Shown one piece after another: positions 54,901 to 61,855 of a stretch of DNA of 62,326 bases (the stretch's first letter is position 1; every line of letters starts with the position of its first letter). This stretch comes from Nemertoderma westbladi (Eukaryota; Xenacoelomorpha; Nemertodermatida; Nemertodermatidae). Location: NCBI GenBank assembly GCA_032718475.1, contig JAUCBJ010007239.1, forward strand, positions 1-62,326, read 5' to 3'. Under the pieces are notes generated by a model. That model made no database searches. It was not told the DNA's origin and worked only from the letters and a program-made list of their open reading frames with translations. The translations under genes were made by a program, and so were the position numbers.

Positions 54901-57667
54901 ATTATTGTTCGCTGCAAGCCATTTATTCTATTTAATAAATACGCAAAATTCTAGAACGTGTTATTCATTTTATGAGTTGGTAGGCAACAACGGTATCCCT
55001 ATACAAAATCTCTATAGTGTAGCTAATCATACATAAACAAATTGTTCCAGAACATCGTGCATTTATTAAATAGAATAAATGGCTTATAGCGAACGATAAT
55101 TCTTTCAATCTTTGAACGCCTATATCTCAGCTTATTATTATATAGGAAGGGATCTAGGGGTCTTAACCTCGAATCATAAATATTATTTTACCGAAAATAA
55201 CTTATCTTTCTTACTGGGTCTCATCAGCGTGGTGTCGAATTCGAACCGGGGACCTCGAGGTGGAAGCCGAGACTACAACCACTAGGCCACAGGTTCTTGA
55301 GATATGGAGTATTAATTTTAAAGCCAGCTGTCATTTTATTAGCCCCTGATTTCTATGGTTTGGAGAGATATGAGATTCAAGGAAAATTACGCGATTCCTA
55401 AATTTGTACACTACCCGGTTAAAAAGTACGCATGTGATGGGATTAGTCCTACAATTGCGCCAATAAAAGATAAGTTATTTTCGGTAAAATAAACTTATCA
55501 TTCCAGGCTAAGACCCCAAGATCCCTTCCTATAATAAATGTATAATAACAAATACCTCGAAAAATACAGCTTGCCAACACATTTTTACTATATCTCAGCT
55601 GTTTCTCAACGAAATTCAGACATTGTTACATATTTGGAATCCTTTCAACGCAAGCTTTCTATTGATGTGAAAAAATTACGACTAAAGTGAAGAATGGCAA
55701 TGATACAGAGGGTGCGATCTCGCAAAAGACACTTTTTTAAAACGCTTATAAATAAAATGTTAAGGCGAAATCGAAAATTCCGGCTTCGTGGTAACAGCCA
55801 CGGTGAGTTGAACTAGTTGTGTTTCAAATTTCAAGCAATATGATAAAGATTTGTAGAAAAACCTGGGCGGTCCGTGTCATCCGAAAATGACATTGTCTTA
55901 TATTACGGGTCTTGGTGTAATTTCTTTGGATAATTTACTAACTATTTGTTCTAAACATTCATTGTTTTCTTTTCGATAACAACTAATTAATTTCATTTCG
56001 ATACCAAAGCAACTTTAATTAATAATATTTAAACTAATAAATTCTTTAATTTATTTAATTATTTAAAAAGTCATAATTGAATTGAAGTGATATTTAGTGT
56101 GAAAAATACAAAATTCGTTTAATTCTCAATATTTATTTAATTATATATGTCGAATTTTTTAAACTTCACGTGTAATAATATTTTACTCACAGTGCCTTAT
56201 TACTCAAAATCATTGGTCGCAAAGAAAACCTCTTCGATATATTAAAAATATGCTTAAATCTATATTTAAATACTGAATTAAATACTAAATTTTATAATTG
56301 ACATTCCAATTTGCATGGTTAAAAAGAGCCAGTAAGGTCAATATTCCGTTCCATATGTGATATAAAGTTCATTTACTGTACATTATATATTTTTTTACAG
56401 TCGGGGTGTGGGGGGCTGGGGGGGTCATTCCAATACCAGGGGGGTATTGCATAAAAAATATGGACTTGTAATATGTACTAATCAAGCAAACAGTCGGCCG
56501 AAGCCGGAGGCGACCCGAAGGCTCCTCTTTTGATAGCTGCTACCCGAGGGTAGGGGTGGGCGCTACTCCTATCCCAAGATTTGCTCCCAGTTATTTAACT
56601 GGTACTCATTTTATCGACCCCAGTGGATGAAAGGCTGAGTGGACCCTGGCGGGGCTGAACCTACAACCAGTAGATTGCAGGCCCGGCGCTCAACCAACTG
56701 AGCTACCCCGCCTTTCTATACTATATGATATATACTATATATGTATACTATATGGACTAATAATATTAGTTAAATATACTAGACCATTCAGACTAATATT
56801 ACAATACAAGCCCATATTTTTTATGCAACACCCCCCAGATCTGGTTACGTGCCTTGTAATATATTGAGCTATTTCTGGTACCGTGTGGGTTCAGTTCTTC
56901 TTCCATTAACCATGTTGGATCTAGTTTGTTAAATCAATTAATTGTTGGCCTGTCTGTCTGTACGATTAGTTATACATTTGGTATTCTAAAACTTAATTTA
57001 TTGTTGACACAATAATTGTTTTAGCAAAAAACTGTACAATACGCACTAAAATTCACACTGAATTACGACACAACATATTCCATGACATGGATGTACAATA
57101 TTTCATCCCTCTCCAGGGGAAATTCGATGCGAATATCAGTGATTAGTCCCAGAAATATAACTGTAACCGGTTCAATTGAGTTTCGTTTATTGGTTTGGTT
57201 CGGAACGCTACACCGCGCGGTGTACCGCTGAGTGTGAACGACCCTGCGGTATACGAGAGGTGTCTGTGCGGTAAATGATTCGATTACCGCTGACTGTATG
57301 TGAACGACCCAACAGGTAGTTGTGCGGTACACCGCGCGGTGTAACGCAGACCATTGAAATAATCATAATAATGATGTCTAAGCTGTTGGTAAACAGATCG
57401 ACATCAGTTACCGCAACTCTATCGTTGAGTGTGAACGGGTGGTGTACCGCAGGCACACCGCTTCAATACCGCAAGACTAATCCATTGGATCCAAACAACT
57501 AATGGGTAGTTTAATTAATTAATTTGTGTTTTTAACATTCCACCAATTGTTATGGGTTTCTTTCTTTCCTTTTTTTTTCTTTCTATTTTACATATTGTTT
57601 ATTTTTCTGTGTAGTTTCGGATTCCAGAACTTCGAATCGTTTAGTTTTGCTCCCAGGCGAGTATTAA
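33848..57667 (+). CDS. Seven-exon gene: partial C2 domain plus Ser/Pro/Arg-rich tail
   Basis: Proposed exons: 33848-33900, 37768-37963, 43529-43766, 45913-45953, 51374-51641, 54384-54608 and 57615-57667. They total 1074 nt, or 357 codons plus TAA, and all six junctions match in phase (2, 0, 1, 0, 1, 1). The N-terminal third is the second half of a C2 domain (FTVLDRDRLG..DFMGHAIVSVDDL, then SGSITLE joined to FLFM). C2 domains bind membrane lipids, often with calcium; the DRD segment supplies possible calcium ligands. The rest is low-complexity (SG repeats, PESAP repeats). Spacing around NPIY..PC..LDRDRLG recalls the C-terminal C2 of UNC13D/BAIAP3 proteins, but the family is unproven. The first half of the C2 domain is missing, so exons upstream of 33848 may exist. 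AATAAA overlaps the stop at 57667-57672. Confidence 0.68.
34363..37293. repeat. 36-bp tandem array, about 81 copies
   Basis: The unit reads CGTTTTGGGACGAACATTTC followed by CTTCTGTAAGTCAGTC. Most copies are identical, with occasional one-base gains (an extra T) and short deletions, so the array is young. On the gene strand every unit carries TCTGTAAGTCAG, which includes the 5' splice-site hexamer GTAAGT. The array fills most of the intron between exons 1 and 2. Because 36 is a multiple of 3 and the unit lacks stops in several frames, long spurious ORFs appear on both strands. Confidence 0.97.
37768..37963 (+). CDS. C2 gene, exon 2 (C2 domain strands)
   Basis: The acceptor CCTCCGTCAG follows a pyrimidine-rich stretch. 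The exon encodes RRSKFLSFTVLDRDRLGTEV, DFMGHAIVSVDDL and VSGSITLE, a clear C2 pattern. The donor is the weak GAG|GTTGGC; without splicing the frame ends five codons later at TGA (37976-37978), which would be an alternative end. Splicing to exon 3 restores the last C2 strand as ITLEFLFM. Confidence 0.72.
38602..38682 (+). repeat. tRNA-derived sequence (SINE head)
   Basis: It contains an A box TAGCTGAATGGTTAGAGC and a B box AGTTCGATCCC at tRNA-like spacing. The anticodon stem does not pair well, so this is probably a SINE head and not a working tRNA gene. Confidence 0.6.
39378..40680. repeat. 42-bp tandem array, about 31 copies
   Basis: The unit contains GGAGTGGGAAGTACAGGAGG followed by ATCGGTGGACGGTGTGGAAGA-type sequence, with two alternating variants (TCGGTGGACGGT and TCTGTGGAGGAT). 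It is strongly purine-rich on the plus strand. Open frames across it on both strands are by-products of a stop-free, multiple-of-three unit. Confidence 0.95.
41027..41312 (-). pseudogene. 5' fragment of a CR1-like LINE ORF with a 2A-like NPGP motif
   Basis: The minus-strand frame reads LSLAGDIETNPGPSRMRP; DIETNPGP is at 41270-41293. D(V/I)ExNPGP is the 2A consensus at which ribosomes skip a peptide bond, and it is known near the N-terminus of some non-LTR retrotransposon proteins. The following NVKCESSDTIVYLKC looks like a worn PHD-type finger. A TAA lies eight codons upstream of the GDIE motif, and no endonuclease or RT follows. Confidence 0.68.
41313..42700. other. Interior of the CACTA-like element, no gene
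   Basis: Includes a GC-rich patch to about 41580 that continues the LINE 5' region, then AT-rich DNA. The dispersed word TTTATTGTTTTGGTTAGA recurs near 42462. Confidence 0.4.
43157..43528. repeat. 45-bp array of acceptor-like units, about 8 copies
   Basis: The unit includes TTATTTACTTTCAGTTTCTC then GTTATCCTGCATAACTACCG. Each copy holds a pyrimidine-rich TTTACTTTCAG|TTTCT. The final copy carries TTTGCTTTCAG, the predicted acceptor of exon 3, and its next bases become coding. More diverged copies extend upstream to about 43070, and one outlier lies at 46330. Confidence 0.93.
43529..43766 (+). CDS. C2 gene, exon 3
   Basis: Begins FLFMEAAAEDHTQ, completing the C2 domain, then a polar stretch with TASKVKVVETNQ and Gly/Glu-rich sequence. 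The acceptor TTTGCTTTCAG derives from the last unit of the 45-bp array. The donor is TAG|GTGGGT in phase 1. Confidence 0.68.
43767..45912. other. Intron 3 of the C2 gene
   Basis: Between 44230 and 44660 a degenerate array of 'cccggctaataaagt..cttt' phrases is visible. A G tract of about 17 lies at 45361-45378. Sequence at 45215-45290 resembles 55595-55670, a dispersed repeat. No genes. Confidence 0.5.
45913..45953 (+). CDS. C2 gene, exon 4 (41-nt micro-exon)
   Basis: TTTATTTTCAG precedes it and CAG|GTAATA follows. It encodes DSADIVLESDVTQ. The phase-1 start and phase-0 end fit exons 3 and 5 exactly, though the exon is too short to stand out alone. Confidence 0.62.
46411..47262. repeat. Repeat bounded by long G and C tracts
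   Basis: A G tract of about 23 followed by TACGTACTGGC starts it, and GCCAGTACCCCA plus a C tract of about 28 ends it. The ends are therefore inverted copies. An inner segment (GCGGGAAGGTTCAAACTTTA near 47056) matches, in reverse, 61450-61475 in a similar G/C-bounded repeat. Confidence 0.6.
47754..49386 (+). pseudogene. piggyBac transposase with one frameshift
   Basis: The transposase cuts and pastes DNA at TTAA. The first frame (47754 to about 48215) has an acidic Ser-rich N-terminus and FTLTQGGDVMEFFNLFYDD. The second frame (48217-49386) starts inside LLNRFKALNKNLHFTDN. The catalytic region keeps TIDESLMLYKGR (first Asp), TTDNFYTS (second Asp) and YNNTMGGTDRADQ (third Asp). The C-terminus holds a Cys-rich finger, CVVCSKKK..CKDC..CVVPCFREYH, as in domesticated and active piggyBac proteins. 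The break near 48216 fits a loss of two bases or gain of one. Total length, about 543 residues, is normal for the family. Confidence 0.93.
49855..49935. repeat. GACA-type microsatellite
   Basis: Imperfect (GACAGACAAACAGACC)n between the transposase and the right end of the piggyBac element. Confidence 0.8.
50422..51373. other. Remainder of intron 4, with GGAC-rich degenerate repeat
   Basis: The words 'atggaca', 'ctggacat' and 'ggacta' recur irregularly from about 50660 to 51060, a very worn minisatellite. 'cgcgtaacattgcatg' at 50467 repeats 46229, upstream of the piggyBac. No gene. Confidence 0.45.
51374..51641 (+). CDS. C2 gene, exon 5
   Basis: Acceptor CCCTCCACAG, donor CGG|GTTAGT, phase 0 in and phase 1 out. 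It encodes AAIDTSVQTVESTLPHRSG, a short SG repeat, then an Arg/Ser-rich stretch (GRIRRFFNLRRERSADSR) and LVKLQPKDASLRRSP, which resemble basic, phosphorylatable disordered sequence. It is GC-rich against its flanks. Confidence 0.74.
51642..51889. repeat. Dispersed AT-rich repeat, copy 2 (left part)
   Basis: From 'cacttttcggtcga' (51753) to TTTATTGTTTTGGTTAGATT (51872-51891) it matches 58697-58838 in the MITE at 58606-59205. 'gtcccaacagtttgtc' occurs as short direct repeats just after exon 5. Confidence 0.7.
51890..54212. repeat. 29-bp tandem array, about 80 copies, with a 37-unit higher-order duplication
   Basis: The unit is AGATTCAGCCGTCTGTAAAC plus TGGGTTTTT. The same series of variants (GTCTATAAAC, then a TGTGTTTTT unit, then AGCTGTC, then ATACAGACG) appears at 52041 and again at 53114. 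That spacing is 1073 bp, exactly 37 units, so a large block was duplicated. The array starts inside a dispersed-repeat copy and ends where that copy resumes at 'gaatacttgg'. It occupies nearly all of intron 5. Confidence 0.96.
54384..54608 (+). CDS. C2 gene, exon 6, GC donor
   Basis: Acceptor TTCTACTTCCAG. It encodes ALPITITDHEGTATASVPVP, then PESAPALPESAPTLPESA repeats and SVSEYSNLSSLPG. It ends CTACCAG|GCAAGT, a GC splice donor with otherwise perfect U1 complementarity. Unspliced, it would end after GKWHRLETNHSLTN at 54652, an alternative C-terminus. Confidence 0.7.
54609..55131. other. Start of intron 6, no gene
   Basis: AT-rich; a duplicated 'actgttattataggaa' near 54817-54847 and inverted phrases around ATTTATTCTATTTAATAAA (54920 and 55060). 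Confidence 0.4.
55132..55545. mobile_element. Foldback element, about 80-bp arms
   Basis: The left arm (about 55132-55212) includes TATAGGAAGGGATCTAGGGG and GAAAATAACTTATC. The right arm (about 55466-55545) carries the complement. A tRNA-derived segment sits in the spacer. Confidence 0.72.
55228..55302 (-). repeat. tRNA-derived sequence
   Basis: On the minus strand it shows a tRNA-like A box (GTGGCCTAGTGGTTGTAGTC) and a B box GGTTCGAATTC. The flanks do not form a clear acceptor stem, so a SINE head is more likely than a functional tRNA. Confidence 0.6.
56500..56715 (-). mobile_element. tRNA-headed SINE
   Basis: The minus strand begins GGCGGGGTAGCTCAGTTGGT, continues to a B box GTAGGTTCAGCCCC, then a body containing GGGGTCGATAAAATGAGTAC and CAGTTAAATAACTGG. 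Tails with GGGGTCGATAAAAT..GTACCAGT are known to me from invertebrate SINE families (recalled, not searched). It lies in intron 6, antisense to the C2 gene. Confidence 0.72.
57095..57195. repeat. Partial copy of the 15289-15542 MITE family
   Basis: TTCATCCCTCTCCAGGGGAA, then 'ataactgtaacc' and 'gtttattg.tttggtt', follow the same order as 15331-15430. The poly-G ends are missing. Confidence 0.65.
57196..57480. repeat. Cluster of GCGGTACACCGCGCGG palindromes
   Basis: The palindromic word ACACCGCGCGGTGTA occurs at 57210 and 57330. Variants of GGTGTACCGC and 'gtgtgaacg' recur to 57470. This looks like a small TIR element or transposase-binding cluster. Confidence 0.5.
57615..57667 (+). CDS. C2 gene, terminal exon 7
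   Basis: A very long pyrimidine tract and TTTTTCTGTGTAG precede it. The phase-1 start matches exon 6 and gives VSDSRTSNRLVLLPGEY and TAA. AATAAA begins on the last base of the stop codon, so the 3' UTR would be very short. A second GC donor (CCCAG|GCGAGT) inside it could instead extend the gene. Confidence 0.58.
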
Positions 57668-58599
57668 ATAAAAACAAACCACCCCCATAGTTAGAGAAAT
57701 AGAGGGTGTTCATAAAATTGTGATACTTTTTTTTCCATATATGATTATAACTATATGTCCTGTAACATCGAAAATTATAGTTATTGGTATCAACTGAAAG
57801 TTAAAGTACAAACTTAAACATCTGGCATGCGGTTTATAATAATTCTATTATAGATAGTTCCCATAGAAACACTAAATCACTTTGAAATCTGGTATGATTT
57901 GGGATCATTTAACCGAATAACACACAAATAAAAATTGTTAGCCTGTTGTTTCCTTACCTTATAAAATAATTTAGAAAATAACTATTCCAAAATTTGATGT
58001 TTGTCATTATCTGCTGAAGCCTCATTCCCAATATATTTTTATTTTTATGATAAAATGAAGCGAATTTGTACTAACTAAGTGAAATTATGGGCTCCAGTAT
58101 TAATTTTTTTCATGTATAACTCTCGAGTAAGATTTAATTATTGTATTACATACTGTAATTCATATTACTTGGCCCCACTACAATACTGTATTGTATTTCC
58201 AGTGAAATTAAGTAGATAAATACAGTATTAAACTGTAAGACTGTATTATATTATCGACTTTATAACTGAGGATTATTTTTAGGGATTTGGCGTCAATTTA
58301 CCATTTATATCCTGTAACAATACAGTTAGTACGGTAACCAAGGTAACTAAACAACAAAACAACATTCCGAGAGACATTCCAGTCATATAATATGGTTTAT
58401 TTATGGTAATACAATACTGTACATGTTATATATCATAACTACGTGTGAACTCTTGGTATTATTTAGTTATTATAATACAGGCAATATTCAACTGAATTTA
58501 TTATCACTTTTCAAAACTTATTAATAAAGAATTTAAAATATCAACCAAAACCAACGTTATTTTATTTCAAAATAAAGATATTTTTAAGACAACTACTGT
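57668..58599. other. AT-rich non-coding stretch
   Basis: No ORF, tandem repeat or clear element ends were seen. Confidence 0.4.
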
Positions 58600-58605
58600 A
58601 GTTCC

Positions 58606-59205
58606 TACGGAGCCCCTAAAGGGACATTTTGAAAAAAAAATGTATCTAGTGCGCACTAGATATTATATTAAGCGCCCATGTGAAGAATAGCAGGATTTCA
58701 CTTTTCGGTCGACTTTTTATTGGAATTTTATATATGAAGATTTTTAATTTTTTAATTTATCTTTATTAAGTGTTTTATAGCGCTTATTTCTGTCTTATAA
58801 CCTGTACATATACTAATTCGTTTATTGTTTTGGTTAGATTCAGCCCTTCCGTAACCTATGTTTTTGGTAAAAACCTGGTATTCTTCACATGGGGGTAACT
58901 GCAAAGTGAAATATAACGGCAGAAAGTCTGGTATTCTTCACATGGGGGGTAACTGCAAAGTGAAATATAACGGCAGAAAGTCTGGTATTCTTCACATGGG
59001 GGTAACTGCAAAGTGAAATATAACGGCAGAAAGTCTGGTATTCTTCACATGGGGGGTAACTGCAAAGTGAAATATAACGGCAGAAAGTCTGGTATACTTC
59101 ACATTGGCCTTATTAAGTGCGCTCTAGGTAAATATTAAGAGCGCTCTTGATAATTACCTAGAGCGCTATCTATTTTTTTTCCAAATGTCCCTTAAGGACT
59201 CCGTA
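58606..59205. mobile_element. 600-bp MITE with 6-bp target duplication
   Basis: The ends are inverted: TACGGAGCCCCTAAAGGGAC against TACGGAGTCCTTAAGGGACA, both continuing to an A-run and GCGC-rich words. AGTTCC flanks both sides (58600-58605 and 59206-59211). Inside lies the dispersed AT-rich repeat (58697 onward) and a 4-copy array. It ends 53 bp before the fibrinogen-domain start codon. Confidence 0.85.
58880..59095. repeat. 53-54-bp tandem repeat, 4 copies
   Basis: The unit contains TCTGGTATTCTTCACATGGG and GTAACTGCAAAGTGAAATAT. One-base differences in the G run give 53- and 54-bp versions in alternation. The same sequence is single-copy at 100-155 and 54214-54260. Confidence 0.92.
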
Positions 59206-59258
59206 AGTTCCAGGTCCAGCTATAACTTTGCGGCTTTTTCACCTATACGCTATACAAC

Positions 59259-60287
59259 ATGGCCCATCAAGGTGTTTATAGTGACACAGAACTTCCAATG
59301 GATGAAATACCGTCCCCGGAAGGAGACTATGACGTCATAGCGGACAATGTAATCCCTTCAATTCCGTCACGTGATATTAAAGATAGCAATAAAGCAGATA
59401 ATGCGAGTCGAGTTGTTTCAGTTAGAAGATGGTGGGTTGGAGTTGTGGGCGGAATTCTTATTGTGTTGTTACTGGGGGGCGGCATTATAGGAACATTGTT
59501 TGTTATGATGTCAACCGACAAAGAAGAATTAAAAAACCAGATTAAAATTCAAATTAATAATGTTTTGCAACGTATTGGGAAATTCGATGAAAGTATTGGT
59601 GATCTTACGGTAAAGAATACTCATTTGGAAGTATTGTTGCAACTTCACCCTGAGTTTGTCTGTTTAATTTCTCAAGTACATACCACCTCATTCGTTAGTT
59701 ATATTTATGGATTGAACGGTGTCATCAGATGCGACAACACCGACCCTGGTGGGCCTTCGGTAGTGATACAGAGGCGGATAGATGGGTCACAAAATTTCCA
59801 ACTAAATTGGCAACAATATGTTTCAGGATTCGGTGATGTAAAGAGGGAGTTTTTTCTGGGTTTAGATAATATATTCAAAATTACCTCCAAAAGCGACGTT
59901 ATATTGAGGGTTGATCTGTGGTACCAAGACCAATACAAGTTCGCTGAGTACCAAAACTTCAGAATTGGTGGTTATGATGATAACTACAAGCTGCATATAT
60001 CTCAGTACAGCGGCACTGCAGGCGACTCTATTCTATACGGGGATCCCGAGGGCAACGACTTTCTCAACGGGTCGTCTTTCTCTACAGCGGATCGCGATAA
60101 CGACGATTGGTCCGAGAACTGCGCGGTCAGTCGTACAGGTGGTTGGTGGTATCGGGAATGCTCGAACTCCAATATAAACGGGGTCTACGGAGTTGAAGGT
60201 GTAGGGGGACCTTATTGGTTAACATTTACTGACCCTGAGCGATTAGTACCGATGGACAAAGTTGAGTTGAAGATTAGGTTTAATTGA
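59259..60287 (+). CDS. Type II membrane protein with fibrinogen-related domain
   Basis: A 342-residue, single-exon protein. Residues 1-57 are an acidic cytoplasmic tail ending in RR. Residues 59-83 form one transmembrane segment (GVVGGILIVLLLGGGIIGTL). Residues 86-130 make a short, possibly coiled stalk, and about 135-341 a fibrinogen C-terminal domain: VVIQRRIDGSQNF, GFGDVKREFFLGLDNI, the calcium-site motif DRDND (278-282) and ENCAVSRTGGWWYREC. Cys 135, 158, 288 and 301 match the two usual disulphides. Such domains bind acetylated sugars or other pattern ligands in innate recognition, adhesion or development. The N-terminal domain segment is shorter than usual. No signal peptide is present, as expected for type II topology. 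Confidence 0.92.
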   Translation: MAHQGVYSDTELPMDEIPSPEGDYDVIADNVIPSIPSRDIKDSNKADNASRVVSVRRWWVGVVGGILIVLLLGGGIIGTLFVMMSTDKEELKNQIKIQINNVLQRIGKFDESIGDLTVKNTHLEVLLQLHPEFVCLISQVHTTSFVSYIYGLNGVIRCDNTDPGGPSVVIQRRIDGSQNFQLNWQQYVSGFGDVKREFFLGLDNIFKITSKSDVILRVDLWYQDQYKFAEYQNFRIGGYDDNYKLHISQYSGTAGDSILYGDPEGNDFLNGSSFSTADRDNDDWSENCAVSRTGGWWYRECSNSNINGVYGVEGVGGPYWLTFTDPERLVPMDKVELKIRFN

Positions 60288-60316
60288 TCTATTTTAGTAA
60301 ACAAGGCCTAACTACT

Positions 60317-60830
60317 GTGGGGCGAGCCACGAAGTTGGCGGAGCCTTAGCGAATTGACACTGTTAGGGGGTGGGTCAATTTATGCAAATAGTTGTCGTCG
60401 TCGTCGTCGTCGTCGTTGTCGTCGTCGTCGTTGTCGTCGTCGTCGTTGTCGTCGTCGTTACGATTTTGACATGCTAATAACTTTGTCGGATTTAAAGCTG
60501 CCAAGTTGAAAATTTGTAGGTATCAATATGAGCAAAAGTTGAGATTTTTGAGAGACTTTCAGACACCATCAGTGCAATGGTCTCCCGCTAGAGGGCCACA
60601 TGTCTAAACATTAAATGCCCTCCCATTTCTTTGCTTTTAATCCGTTTAAGCTGAAACTTGGCAGATATGTATTAGACCATTAGCTGTGACTTTCAAAGGA
60701 GGCGAATCCATCTGCAGTTCTCCAGTCTGCCGCTAGAGGGCCAACGTGACTATTTGCATAAATTGACCTACCCCCTAACAGTGTCAATTCGCTAAGGCTC
60801 TGCCAACTTCGTGCTGCGCGAAGTCCCCAC
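60317..60830. mobile_element. Complete GTGGGG-family MITE, about 80-bp TIRs
   Basis: Both ends carry, inverted, GTGGGG.., ACGAAGTTGGC(G/A)GAGCC and TTAGCGAATTGACACTGTTA through 'tttatgcaaatagt'. The interior has a GTC/GTT microsatellite (60394-60458) and one copy of the 315-bp core amplified at 32426-33695, reversed. It starts 29 bp after the fibrinogen-domain stop codon. Confidence 0.85.
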
Positions 60831-61267
60831 TTCGTGTATATAATAGTATATAATATGTCAGATATTTGTCGACTTTTTAATGAGTCTGGCATGGGAGTTT
60901 AATATATAGTATATTTTATGGGCTGTTAAATCCGCTATAATGACGCCGCCAGCAGCTCCATCGAGATTTCTCCGAGATTCGCTATGCATATCCACTGATA
61001 ACATTAATATAATAATATAACATAATATATATAATAACAAATAATAATATACATATAAATAACCAATATTATTATTATTATTATTAACATTACAGTATCG
61101 TTAAAAAAACATTTATATATAAAAATATTTTAAATAAAAATAGATTCACACACAGACTCATATTGTTTTAGGTTGTGGGGTGGTCATATATGTAATTTGA
61201 ACGTTCTACCAGTTAAATTGTCATTTTTATGTTATTTAGTTAATTAAAGTGGGTTTAATTAAGGGGG
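60831..61267. other. AT-rich spacer with AAT/ATT simple sequence
   Basis: A simple repeat at 61005-61090. No gene. Confidence 0.45.
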
Positions 61268-61855
61268 GAGTACTCCCCCCCCCCCCCCCTGAACACTTAT
61301 TTTAAATGTCTACAATTTCTACTGAAATTTTAACCAAAAATTTTAACAAATTTTTGGCTTTAATCTGACAAGTTGGCTGTAAAAACAGAAATTTAAAAAG
61401 TGGCGGAGTAGTATTTTGAAAAATGAAAAATGTCATTCCGAGATAATTGCTTTCACAGTTTAAACCTTCCCGCCAAAAGTGGCTGTCTGTGGTCTGGTTG
61501 GTAAATCATTTCTGGCACGAAGGAAGCACATCACCGAGGTAAAACTTTCATTATGGGGGTTATCGGGGTCGCTGATTTCATTTCGTGTCATTATCGCTTT
61601 TTCGATGCCAGTTTTAAATTTTGGTGCAATTTAGTCAGTCTGTCGGTTGTCTGTCTGTCTTACAATTTGACTGACAGACCGTCATAAAGAAAAATAGCGA
61701 TAACTCGAGAACTAAGAGAGGTTTTGCTAAGCGGATTTCAGATTTGAAATCCTCATTAAATTATTTACTTTTAAAATAGTTTACGTTTATTTTAATTAAA
61801 ATTACAAGAATTGAATTTTGAAAAATAATATTTAAGGGGGGGGGGGGGGGGTACA
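61268..61855. repeat. Second repeat bounded by C and G tracts
   Basis: It opens with a C tract (61269-61283) and closes with a G tract (61837-61851). The inner CCGAGATAATTGC..TTTAAACCTTCCCGCC block matches 47050-47095 in reverse, so it belongs to the family at 46411-47262. Confidence 0.55.
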
